A stretch of 64,000 bases of DNA, taken from Megamerina dolium (lineage: Eukaryota; Arthropoda; Insecta; Diptera; Megamerinidae). A program made the translations under genes and the position numbers. Shown one piece after another: positions 50,501 to 62,150 of this stretch. The notes beneath the pieces were generated by a model. That model did not search any database, was not told the DNA's origin, and saw nothing but the letters and a program-made list of their open reading frames with translations. Positions within the stretch are counted from its first letter, which is position 1. Each line of letters opens with the position of its first letter. The DNA is taken from NCBI GenBank assembly GCA_963854835.1, contig OY978526.1, positions 30,865,073 to 30,929,072 on the forward strand, written 5' to 3'.

Positions 50501-51121
50501 GTACCAACTTACTAAACCACACAATTATATACTCTGTGCCTGTGGTGCTTCAATTATTTGATTTATATTGTGGTGTGCAATTAACATTTAATACGATCTA
50601 AAAATAGTGAACTTGTAATATGAACACCTACGTTAATAATTACTATAAATGTTGAAATTGATTACGGGGAAAAATATTGATTCCCCAATCATCCAATGTA
50701 TCTGCTTACTTTACCCGACATATTCAATTCCATTAAAGATGAAAATAATGAAAATTAATTTTCACAAAAATCAATTAATAAACGGATGGTCTGAAAATCA
50801 TATATTTAAAGTACAAAGTTCCCCAAAATTGTATTTTTTTAAACACATGAACTTTAACATTAACTGTATTAACTGTAATTTTAAGAAATAAACGTAAATC
50901 CAGGGAATAGTTATAGTGCTGTGGGAATTTCTTTAATAAGAGCCGGATTTCCAAACATTTTTGAAATCTTGCATCCATAATAAATAGTTGCTAGGTTCTC
51001 CGTTCTCAAATTTGGTACGAAAATATTGACAAATTATCAAATTGCTCTTTTAGAAGTCATTCGATATATATGGCACTGATCGATTATATTTTTAGGTGTT
51101 TCTTTTCCAGATCATTCTATA

Positions 51122-52255
51122 CGAGGGTTACTATTTATATTTCGGGAACTGGCAAGACTAATGTCATTAGCTAAAATATGGCAACACCATAATAAAATTT
51201 CACATTTTTTAGCAGAAACGTGTTCACAACGTTTTGATCTACAAGTGCTTTCTGTTAAGAAAATCAATTTGGCCCAAAAATTGAAATTTTAAGAGAAGGT
51301 TTTCGTTGGATAATTTTTCACAACTGTCGAGGTGGATTATCTCAACAAGAATGTGTCGATGAATTCAGTTCTTTATATGGCGATAAAGCACCATCAAAAA
51401 TCACAGTATATCGCTAGTATTGTGAATCGAATTCCGTCAAGGTCATCTAAATTCGGTTGTTGTGCCACAAAACATCGATGGAGTGTATGAACTGATAATG
51501 CAAGATCATCATGTGACATATCCTGAGATAGAGGCATCCTTGCACATTAGTTCCACTTCAATACATACGATTTTGCATGAACAGTTAGTTGTAAAAAAAT
51601 TTTTGCAGTCGTTGGACACCCCATAATTTATTAATAGCTCAATAGCTCGCGTCGAATCATGGATATATGCGTATGAACTGGAAACAAAACAACAATCGAC
51701 CGTGTGGATGTTCCAAGGTGAGCCAAATTCAACAAAAGTTGTTCGGACCCGCAGCACATCGAAGCAAATGGTCGCCTGTTTCTTCGGCCGAATGTGTCAT
51801 TTGGCCACTGTTCCGCTTGAGCAACGTAGGACGGAAAATTCTGAGCGGTACACGACCATTTGTTTGCCGGAAGTCTTCAGAGAAATTCACAAAATCAACC
51901 GCCAAAGACGAACCATTCTCCATCGTAACAATGCGAGCTCTCACACATCTCGTCAAACAGGTGAATTTTTGGGCAGTCCTGATTTGGCACCCATTGAGTT
52001 CTTCTTGTTCCCGAATATCAAACGTAAACTGCGTGGTCAACGATTTACGAGCACCAAAAAAGCAGTTGAAGCGTTCAAAAACCATGTTTTGGAAGTGTCC
52101 CAAGGGGAATGGAAAAACTGCTATGACAAATGGTCTGAACGAATGCAAAAGTTCATTGCTCATCTTGGTGAGTATTTTGAAAAACAATAAAGCCGTTTTC
52201 ATTCAAAAATGTTTGTTATTATTTGCTATTCCCGAAATATAAATAAACATACGAG
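51122..52255 (+). mobile_element. Complete-ended mariner element with TA duplication
   Basis: The ends are inverted copies sharing ATTTATATTTCGGG (left CGAGGGTTACTATTTATATT; right, read inward, CTCGTATGTTTATTTATATT) and are flanked by TA at 51120-51121 and 52256-52257. Length is 1134 bp. The transposase inside is of the type often annotated as SETMAR-like in insects; the subfamily is not assigned here. Confidence 0.9.
51265..52190 (+). pseudogene. SETMAR-like mariner transposase, inactivated
   Basis: The N-terminal helix-turn-helix (GLSQQECVDEFSSLYGDKA, about 51331-51390) is followed by stops at about 51414 and 51448. The second half is open from 51702: MWMFQGEPNSTKVVRTRSTS, ATVPLEQRRT, CLPEVFREI, ILHRNNASSHTS, GSPDLAPIEFFLF and C-terminal MQKFIAHLGEYFEKQ. 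The catalytic His-Asp-Asn has become His-Arg-Asn, so the second catalytic Asp is lost, and residues before SPDLAP are deleted. Not functional. Confidence 0.88.
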
Positions 52256-53639
52256 TAGATGTTGTTTTAATTTTGAAAGAGCATTTTCACAGATGAATTT
52301 ATTTCTTCTGAATTTTTATCAAATCCAATGCATCATAAAGTTAATAAAAACTTTCATTTATTCAAACAAATGCAACTGAATAACAGGTTACATTTGTTGG
52401 TCATACCCGTATGTAAGTATGTACATACATAATAATCACATGTAAATGATGAGGAAACAATTAGCAAGTTATTGAGCACAATACCCGAAAATGGAAACAA
52501 CACACACGCTATATACACGATAGCCCTCTACATGTTGCTTCTACCTTATTACATACTACAACATATATTTGCATATACATATGTACTCGATATGTTTACA
52601 TTTTCAGTCTGCTGCCAAAACAAGTTGCTCGTAGAGAATACAGGCAATGCAAATTAATCGAAATAACAAAAGAAAAAAATACAAATAAAATTACAACATA
52701 GCAACAAAATTGATTCGTCTTCATTAAAACTATTAAAACCCCGCCATAATAGCACTATTAAATAATACGCTAAACAATAACAACAGCTATAGTCTGACTA
52801 TAGGCCATACGTACTAATGGAATATCTACAAGTGTGAGTATCGACAAGAAATACATAATATACTGCTATATACGTATGATCATAAATATAATAGTAACAA
52901 TAAAATTAAACGTTAAATGAAATGAAAACAAAAGTGAAAGCCCCCACGCGACTCTGACATGGTATTAGCATTGTAGCACTGTATCAACATTAGCAGCGTT
53001 CACACTAGGTACTACCGCATCATCACTGACACGGTAAATATGAGGGCTATATGATAAGTACCCGTATTAAGTGATATGCTCGCCCCGAAATCTGATTTTG
53101 ATTTAGCTTTATGTTCACTAAAATACAAACAATAAATATTTGTTATTGCAATTTTACAGGTAAATGTGTGTGTAAAATTTCCTACCAAACATAGATACAA
53201 TACATTTTTTCATCAAATTTATTTTGATTTTTCTCTATATGATATCACTGCTCCCAGCGATGTTTTTATCACTTTACCGCTTCTAAATATGTAGTACTTG
53301 CCGTCTTTCTCTGCAAAATAATCTTTTTCGGAGGCGGTAACCTCCTGATTTGACGAAAACATCTGACCTCTGAACGCATCTTCTAGCTTAGGGAACAAAA
53401 AAACGCTTGGGGCAAAGCCTGTAGGATAAGGAGGGCAGTCAAGCAGTTCAAACCATAATTCGTAGATTTACGCCATGGTAGCTGGTAAATGGTTCAATTT
53501 TGTCAGCTTTCCAAACAATGATACGTATTCTGCGTAGTATCGATTAGAATAACTCTATGACTATCCTAAAAAAACAGGCGCCATCATTTTCCACACAAAG
53601 AAACAGTTTTTTTTTTTGGAATCATTTCACCCTTCACAC

Positions 53640-53835
53640 TGAGCTTTATTTTTCTTTCTGGTTGCTATTGTTGTTGTAGCAGCAAAAATACAGAAATGCT
53701 TTGTTTTGTTCCCATCTAAAGCATTTCCGTATTCTAATGAGGTAGTCGAGCACGTAGTCGAGTGCTTCCGGGACATAGATACGTCCATTCTTGGGAAGCT
53801 TCTTTCTGGTGTGATGTCTGTCCTGTGTTCTAGTC
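53640..53835 (+). repeat. Hairpin repeat with GTTGTT tract (dispersed, copy 2)
   Basis: It has the same order as copy 1: TTGTTGTTGTAGCAGCAAAA, the AATGCTTTG...AAGCATTTCCGTATTC stem, then CTTCCGGGACATAGATACG and TCTTGGGAAGC. Here it stands alone, with no LINE reading frame next to it, which suggests that it moves independently. Confidence 0.75.
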
Positions 53836-54037
53836 TAATGGTGCATCGAAATTTCATCTACAGTGATTAATCAGCGCCAAGGATCTGATTTATTGCACTT
53901 AAAATGCACCAACAGAGTGTTTATTCGAACACATTTTTTGGTCCAACGCGTTCAAATGTGGCACCCAACGCGGGAACAGCTTTCTCATACCTAAATCTTA
54001 ATCTAAATCTAAATCTTAAATGGCAATCTGCCATTTT

Positions 54038-55616
54038 TATACCCTGCATAATGCAATATGCATGGTATATTCATTTCGGTCAGATGTTTGTGTCCACTTG
54101 AAGGAATCTCCGGAGATATAGACATGGATATATATTCGTGATCAGCGTCGATTAAATTTTCGATTTAACGATGTCCGTCCGTCCGTCCGTCCGTCCGTCC
54201 GTCCGTCCGTCTGTCTGTCACCTGGCTGGTTCGCACGATAACTTGAGTAAATATTGAGCTATTTCGATAAAATTTGGCATAAGTAATCTATGATCCAAGG
54301 GTACGGAGGGGATTGATATTGGGCATGATCGGTCAATAACCACGCCCACACCAAGCATTCAAAGCGACTAACCTCGAAATTTTCAAAATTTTTAACTTGC
54401 TATAACTCACATAATATACCACTTGGGACAACAATATTTGGCACATAGACTTATATTATACTACTTTATAACCTCGTCAAAAGTGGTTGAGCCACGCCTA
54501 CTTTTTAGCGTAGCTCTCATACAAAGTGTCTGTACTTCTTTTAAATTGAAACTGCTGTAACTTCTACAATCTTCTGTCTAGAATAACCATAATTGACACT
54601 TAGATTAACACGGTAGTCAGAAATAATATGGCAGAAAATCAATGTGCCACGCCCACTCCTTTTTGGGTCTCCCATACAAAGTTGCGGAAATTTAAAAAAA
54701 ATGTTACCGGTTATAACTTGCAAACTATTCAGCGTAGAATAACGAGATTTAAGGTGTGGATTAGTATTGTACGAGCAACTAGGCTCACAGAAAATGGGCG
54801 CACCACGCCCAGTGTTTATCGTAGCCCCCATACAAATTTTAAATTGAAACAGCTGTAACTTCGGCAATCTTCTGTCTGGAATAACCATAATTGACACTTA
54901 AATTAATATCGTAGTCGGCAAAAATCTGGCAGAAAATCAGTGTGCCACGCCCACTCCTTCATGGGTCTCCCATACAAAGTCGAGTGAATTAAACTAAAAT
55001 TTTAAGCTCCATAGCTTACAAACCATTTAGCCTAGGACAACGAGACTTAGGGTATGGATTAGTATTGTACGAGCAACTAGGCTCACAGAAAATGGGCGCA
55101 CCACGCCCAGTGTTTATCGTAGCCCCCATACAAATTGTAAATTGAAACAGCTGTAACTTAGGCAATCTTATGTCTATAATAACCATAATTGACACTTAAA
55201 TTAATATCGTAGTCGGAAATAATCTGGCGAAAAATCAGCGTACCATGCCCACTTCTTATTGGGGCTCCCATACAAAGTTGAGGAAATTAAACAAAAATGT
55301 TAACCACCATAACTTAGAAACTATTCAACGTAGGACACCAAATTTAAGGTGTGGATTAATATTGAAAAATTAATTGGATTTACTAGAAAATGGTAAGCCA
55401 CGCCCACTTTTTATATAGCTCCCATACTAAGCCTCGGAATTATCTTAAAATCCTTTTACTTCGTCAAAGTCAACCATATTTGGTGTGTAAATTAGTAGTA
55501 TATGCAAAAATTGTTTCTCGAAAAGTGGAAATAAAAGAAAAATTGGATATTCGAGTAAACTTTTTATATATAAATCTACATATGCAGGGTATAGTTTGGT
55601 CGGCCCCAGCCGACTG
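54038..55616 (+). mobile_element. GTCY-containing 1.6-kb element, copy A
   Basis: It begins TATACCCTGCATA, which forms its own small hairpin with ATGCATGGTATA. It carries a GTCC/GTCT microsatellite (54173-54219) and eight diverged units of 144-156 bp, each with CCACGCC[CT]A[CG] and often CCCATACAAA. It ends TATGCAGGGTATA (inverse of the start) and a GTCGGC-CCCA-GCCGAC hairpin. The TA-rich core plus GTCY microsatellite resembles the dipteran mini-me class, and the 3' hairpin recalls Helitron-like ends; neither assignment is proven. Non-coding. Confidence 0.85.
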
Positions 55617-56353
55617 TAAGGAGATTTTTCTACCTTTAATTCGACGGTTTTCTATCACCATTTAATTAACTTGAGCTAGGTTATTGTCAGTGACTGTAGT
55701 TTTTGAAAGTCGTTCGATGCGATTCGTTCGATTTTTTCCATTTTCACAAAAACACTCACATCGAATCACACAAGCGTGTGTCAAACAGAAACTGTGTATC
55801 GAAAATGGCTGACATTTTAGCTTTTGTTGAGCAGAGTGCTGCCAACTTCATAATGAAGACGATAGCTTTTCCTAAAGGGCGACTGAACGAACCCAAAACA
55901 ATTACAAACACTTTTTCCGATCCACTGAACCGAACAAGTTGGCACATTTTTGCAATCCTAGTCTTACTCACAGACGATATTACGCAAGACGACCACGAAA
56001 TATGATTATGTAGGCGGACGCATTTAACATATTAATAAATAAATTGAGTGAGAGAGAGAGAGAAAGGGAGATAGAGACACACACACACACCAAATATTAC
56101 GCATAATAATTATTTGTTTTAAATGCTTGTCACGCGACGCCATACATATAAATATCGTACGATCGTTAGATCAAAACTGTTGGAAGAGCACTTTTGAATT
56201 CAAGACCTAAGAAGAACAAAAGCTTGTGTTACAAATAGACCAACAAACGATATACCCACATACATATTTTCTTAGTAGTTGTTTACTTTTTGCAATTACT
56301 TCTCGCTTTGATTATACTTTTTTGGCATTTAATAAAAGTGTACTGGGTATTTT
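55617..56353. other. Spacer between the two GTCY elements
   Basis: It contains a GAGAGA and an ACACAC microsatellite (about 56046-56092) and an unassigned open frame at 55703-56005 whose likeliest start, MADILAFVEQSAANF, is at about 55805. No family was recognised for it. Confidence 0.6.
55703..56005 (+). CDS. Unidentified 100-residue open frame, doubtful
   Basis: I do not recognise a domain. The frame could start at an internal ATG (MADILAFVEQSAANFIMKT) near 55805. The composition is less low-complexity than in most chance frames here. It lies between two repeat elements and could be a piece of a transposon or pure chance. No splice or promoter evidence. Confidence 0.15.
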   Translation: MKVVRCDSFDFFHFHKNTHIESHKRVSNRNCVSKMADILAFVEQSAANFIMKTIAFPKGRLNEPKTITNTFSDPLNRTSWHIFAILVLLTDDITQDDHEI

Positions 56354-57966
56354 TATACCCTGCATAATGCAATATGCATGGTATATTCATTTCGGTCAGA
56401 TGTTTGTGTCCACTTGAAGGAATCTCCGGAGATATAGACATGGATATATATTCGTGATCAGCGTCGATTAAATTTTCGAATTAACGATGTCCGTCCGTCC
56501 GTCCGTCCGTCCGTCCGTCCGTCCGTCCGTCCGTCCGTCCGTCCGTCTGTCTGTCACCTGGCTGGTTCGCACGATAACTTGAGTAAATATTGAGCTATTT
56601 CGATGAAATTTGGCATAAGTAATCTATGATCCAAGGGTACGGAGGGGATTGATATTGGGCATGATCGGTCAATAACCACGCCCACACCAAGCATTCAAAG
56701 CGACTAACCTCGAAATTTTCAGAATTTTTAACTTGCTATAACTCACATAATATACCACTTGGGACAACAATATTTGGCACATAGACTTATATTATACTAC
56801 TATATAACCTCACCAAAAGTGGTTGAGCCACGCCTACTTTTTAGCGTAGCTCTCATACAAAGTGTCTGTACTTCTTTTAAATTGAAACAGCTGTAACTTC
56901 TACAATCTTCTGTCCAGAATAACCATAATTGACACTTAGATTAACATGGTAGTCCGAAATAATATGGCAGAAAATCAGTGTGCCACGCCCACTCCTTTTT
57001 GGGTCTCCCATACAAAGTTGCGGAAATTAAAAAATATGTTACCGGTTATAACTTACAAACCATTTAGCGTAGGACAACGAGATTTTAGGTATGGAATAGT
57101 ATTGTACCAGCAACTAGGCTCACAGAAAATGGGCGCACCATGCCCACTGTTTATCGTAGCCCCCATACAAATTTTAAATTGAAACAGCTGTAACTTAGGC
57201 AATCTTATGTCTAGAATAACCATAATTGACACTTAAATTATTATCGTAGTCGGAAATAATCTGGCAGAAAATAAGTGTGCCACGCCCACTCCTTCATGGG
57301 TCTCCCATACAAAGTCAAGGGAATTAAACTAAAACTTTTAAGCGCCATAACTTATAAACCATTTAGCGTAAAAGAACGAGATTTAAGGTGTGGATTAGTA
57401 TTGTAGGAGCAACTAGACTCACAGGAAATGAACGCGCCACGCCCACTGTTGATAGTAGCCGCCATACAAAATGACAGAATTTCTTTTAAATTGAAATAGC
57501 TGTAACTTCTGTATCCTTCTGTCTAGAACAATCATAATTAACACTTATGTTAATATGGTAGTCAAAAATAATCTGGCGAATCAGCGTACCACGCCCACTT
57601 CTTATTGGGGCTCCCATACAAAGTTGAGGAAATTAAACAAAAATGTTAACCACCATAACTTAGAAACTATTCAACGTAGGTCACCAAATTTAAGGTGTGG
57701 ATTAACGTTGAAAAATTAATTGGATTTACTAGAAAGTGGTAAGCCACGCCCACTTTTATATAGCTCCCATAATAAGTCTCGGAATTATCTTAAAATCCTT
57801 TTACTTCGTCAAACTCAACCATATTTCGGGTGTAAATTAGTAGTATATGCAAAAATTGTTTCTCGAAAAGTGGAAATAAAAGAAAAGTTGGATATTCGAG
57901 TAAACTTTTTATATATAAATCTACATATGCAGGGTATAGTTTGGTCGGCCCCAGCCGACTGTAAGT
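56354..57966 (+). mobile_element. GTCY-containing 1.6-kb element, copy B
   Basis: A near-identical sister of the 54.0-kb copy in the same orientation, 737 bp downstream of it. Its GTCC tract is longer (56489-56555, 67 against 47 bases). It also has eight internal units (CCACGCC motifs near 56676, 56827, 56981, 57130, 57283, 57437, 57588, 57745), the same inverted ends and the terminal GTCGGC hairpin. Base changes are scattered, so the copies are recent but not identical. Confidence 0.85.
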
Positions 57967-58683
57967 AGATTTTTATTAGTACATATTATGTCTGACCATT
58001 CAAATGCTTTAAACGATATTTATAGTAATATATTTGTATTTTGTAATTTATAATTGTTTCGAGGCAAACAAATACTGTGACAAAATTTAAATATTAATTA
58101 AGCCTTATTGAATTATACTTAAGTACCCATTTGGCAATAGAGAAAAATGTTAACTTAATATGTGATATTAAATATACACAGCACAGCAAAGTATTACGAT
58201 TATGTACGCACATAAATAATTTATTAAAATCTCACATTGTCTTACATACTTGAAATGTTTTGCTTTACTATAATAGATTATGGCATATTGCATTTACAAG
58301 AGGAGCCAGACAACAGCAATTCAATGGAAAATCTTCATACAAGCAACATCGTGAATTGAATTAGAAATGGGTGTAAATATGTGAAATTATGTAAATCTAT
58401 TCACTTATGTATACATATGCATATATACTCATATACATATACATATATATACATACATATACATACGTACATATATGTGTCATTCAAATGTGCCAGTGTG
58501 CTTATTGATGAACACAGTTATACTACACTACTTATGTACACACTGCAGTGCATATGTAAAAGACCGCCAACAGCGGAAACTACCGGCAGTTCTAGGCTCC
58601 AAAAGTTGAGGGCCTTTTTATTATGGTATATTTATATCTTATGGCTATACATTATTAAATTCTAAATACTATATTTATCAAAT

Positions 58684-59526
58684 ACGAGCTGCTGATCTAC
58701 GACATAATTGCACTATCTTCAACAACTATGTCATGCTGTTAGCGTATGCCGATGACATTGACATAATCGGTATGTATACGCTAGTAGTCAGTGCAGCATT
58801 CTTAGAGTTGGGGAGAGAGTCCCGGCGAATGGGTCTTAGGGTGAACGAGGGCAAGACGAAGTACCTATTATTAACAAACAAAGAGTCCCACCATCTTGGA
58901 CAGCACGTCATTGTTGATAACTAAGCTTTTGAAGTATTGAAGGACATTTTCTATCTTGGAACCAGCATTAACTCTAGTAATGTCTTCAGCCTGGAGATAT
59001 TGCGAAGGATCACTCTTGCTAACAGGTGCTACTTTGGGCTAAGTAAGCAATTGAGAAGTCGGGTGCTCTCTCGAGCAACGAAAACCACACTCTACAAGTC
59101 TCTCATCATGCCTGTTCTTACATATGGTGCCGAAGCATGGACAATTTCCATCTCAGATGAGAGAGAATGCTCGGAGTTTTCGAGAGAAAAGTCCTACCCA
59201 AGATCTTTGGACCTATTTGCGTTGGTGGCGAGTATCGAATATGGTACAACCATGAGCTGTATGAACTGTATTCTGAAACCGACATAGTAAAGCGCATTAA
59301 AATTCAGCGACTGCGCTGGCTGGGTCATGTCAAGCGAATGGAAGAACAAGCTCCGGCTAAGAAGGTGTTATATTCGCAATACGCTGGTGTACGACGCAGA
59401 AGAGGAAAAGCTAACCTCCGGTGGAAAGATCATGTATTGGACAACTTGTCAGCGCTTGGAATTTCTAATTGGCACCAACTAGCGAAGGAAAGAGCTGGCT
59501 GGCGAGGCATTCTAGATTCGGGCTAA
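58684..59526 (+). mobile_element. 5'-truncated non-LTR retrotransposon: end of reverse transcriptase and C-terminal domain
   Basis: Reverse-transcriptase catalytic motif YADD at 58745-58756 (LLAYADDIDIIG), then RRMGLRVNEGKTKYLLLTNK, YLGTSINSSN, RRITLANRCYFGLSKQLRS, TLYKSLIMPVLTYGAEAWT, and in a second frame LGVFERKVLPKIFG and RWLGHVKRM. A stop at 58922-58924 and a frameshift near 59167 break it. It ends with GILDSG and a stop at 59526. Sequence left of about 58680 is unrelated, the usual 5' truncation of such elements. Confidence 0.9.
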
Positions 59527-59769
59527 ATCGATTTTCGGTTGTAACGCCCACATAATAAATACTTAATAAATATTCATTATTCTCGTAATAAAAATTGCAT
59601 AGGAAAGTTATACCATTTTCTGGAATACCCACATATTTTTCGAATAATCAGAAATGACCAGAATGTATACCTCGTCAAATATTGCTCAAACAAATTCAGT
59701 CTTGTGTTTGTTTGAAAAAATCACTTTCTGTATTAGAAAACGATGATTTCACAGTTTTAGAGTTATAGG

Positions 59770-60380
59770 ATGTACAAAATGGAAGTTAACGAAGACCAAA
59801 TTCGGTATATTTTACAATTTTGCTTTGACAAAGGCGAAAATATAGGCCAGGAGGTTGAAATTAAGAATGTTGTTTATGGTCTCAATATTGTTACAGCTGA
59901 AATCACACAATTTCAGTTCCGTCGGTTTCATTCCGGTATTTTCGATATCGAGGCAGACCGCCAGGTATAAAGCTAAATTGAAAAATAAACTCGATATTGC
60001 GGTGCTTCACGAATTGCCACAAAAACCTTAGCAATTATATCATAGGTCAGGAACTAAAGATCGAACACAAAAGAATTTTAAACTAACTGTATAAAGCTAA
60101 ATTCAAAAAGAAGCTTGAGGTGAGGGTGCCATACGATTTGCCACAAAAAAAAAAAGACATGACAGATCATATTTCCATCTGCGAAACCTTGACCAAACGA
60201 AACGAAATCGACCCATTTCTTAAATAGATGCTGACTGGATATAAGAAATGGATAAAATATATGTCAATAATGTTTGGATAACGATCTTGAGGAAATGGCT
60301 CAAACGGTGAGAAAATCAGAACTAACTGTCAGGAAGATTTTTGTGTATCCCTTGTGCTCAGAAACGTCCAGAAAGTTACA
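59770..60380 (+). mobile_element. Mariner relic (5' half)
   Basis: The open part MEVNEDQIRYILQFCFDKGE (from 59779) and FQFRRFHSGIFDIE matches the N-terminal DNA-binding region of a mariner transposase. After a stop near 59968, pieces KFKKKLEVRVPYDLPQ and HISICETLTKRNEIDPFLK continue the same protein. A segment of about 120 bp is duplicated (starting near 59968 and 60089). The catalytic second half was not recognised. Extent is approximate. Confidence 0.75.
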
Positions 60381-62019
60381 TTTTTGTGTAACAATATTTG
60401 TATCGATGCATTTAAAAGTTATGTTTCGTCACCAAATTAAATTTCCAACCTGAGAAACTCCGAAAATTGATTTGGTTTGCATTGCTGCATTTGAAAATTC
60501 GCTTTCGCCATAAGGTCAAAATATCATCCTTGAAGACCTATAGCTCAATTTTTAACGCCAAATGAGAAAAACTTTTCAATTTTTCTATTCTACATTAACA
60601 TCAAATAAAAAGTGGACATCGTGTTATAACATTATTAGTGCTTGTGAAACAGCGCCCACAATCCGTCCCTGGATGTACGATACATATGTACATATGGTAT
60701 ATATGAATATAATGTAATAATAATTAAAATAAAATCAGATAAAAAAAAGGAGAAAAATGAACGTATCACAAACTAAATGAATTTATTACTAACTACTGGT
60801 AATAATTGATTCACTTATTTCAAGTTTCAATTTCACATGTCAATTAACTAAATAGAAAAGTACCCCTCTATTGCTATTTGAATTTAATGAATTTTCTTTC
60901 ATTATTTAGATATTTTTTATACCATCAAATATACTCTTTATATCATAACATCATATTCATTACAAAATTTCTAATTTCAGACAAATCATAATTAATATAT
61001 AAATGTTAATAACCATAACTACATTTTATCGACAAAATGAGCATTATAAAATATTTAGTTCACATTATTATATATTAATGGGATATTTGGTTACATTTAT
61101 TTGTCTCTCCTTACCTTTAACGTTACATCATAAATTGGGCAATTTATTCACGCATTAGTTTTAAGCAATTAAAAAAAATATATAAAATAATATTAATAAC
61201 GATAGCAACTACTCAAAAATATGAAAAATCATAATCTTGAAATTTAGTTGTGCAGCAAGCTAATTAATGAATTGATTGCAGCAAGCTCAGCTCATAAGTA
61301 TGCACATTACAGTGGCTCGTAAAAGTCTTATGTAATATTCAAAATGTATTCATCTAGTTCGAAGCTTAGATATTTTATATTTGATGTGCAAACTGTAGAA
61401 ATATTTACTGGAACAAAAAGACATATATTACATAGCTTGCCTGCTAATGGAAACGTATATTATTTCAGACCAGAGACCACAGCTCTGATATTTTATATCA
61501 ATACTTATAAAGAAAATTATATTGACTATCTGGTAAAACAATAATTTAATTAAAAAAAATGCAATTTTATTCTATTAACTTTAATTACAATAATTTAACA
61601 AAAATCCAATTTTTTATATTTTCTGATACCTAAAACTTCCAATAGGTCACTTGGTAAATTCATAATCACTGTAACATTATACGATCACAATATAATTTTA
61701 CATTCAAAGATTTTGGGTCAAAAGGAAGCCTTTTCCTGAACAATTTACTATACTCGCACATACATATCTGCTAAGCGCTACAATGTTAATTGTAAGCTGT
61801 CTGGTATACAATAAGCAGATCGGTAGCAAACAGCTGTATTTCACTAACACATTTTGCACAACAATTTAGAGAATGTAAAATCAAATTAAGTACTTGTTGC
61901 TGATCTAAATTGGTTTTAATTAAATCTTATGTACACATACTTCGATGTAAATATGACACACATCTCTATGAGCAATAAGGCGTGCCAATTTAAGCATGAA
62001 TTTTAAATGAGGGTCCCAT

Positions 62020-62150
62020 TAAGAAGTGTAAATATGGGCTAGATATATTCAGAGGAAATGTTAAGGAGGAAAAATTAATTAGGGTAGCTAATACATTTCA
62101 CCGTGCTAGTGCCGATTTCTGGGCAGCTATAATATTAGTTGTCGATTTTC
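62020..62150 (-). repeat. Inverted unit of the roughly 140-bp repeat
   Basis: GGGTCCCATTAAGAAGTGTA, AGAGGAAATGTTAAGGAGGA, then TAGGGTAGCTAATACATTTC matches the order seen at 4.8 kb (CCTCCCTAAGAAGTG, AGGAAAAATGTTGGA, GGTTGGTCATATATT). Confidence 0.5.

Noticed and set aside
51729..52202. Long minus-strand frame opposite the 51-kb mariner
   Set aside because: It is the antisense shadow of the transposase; the plus strand carries the recognised motifs.
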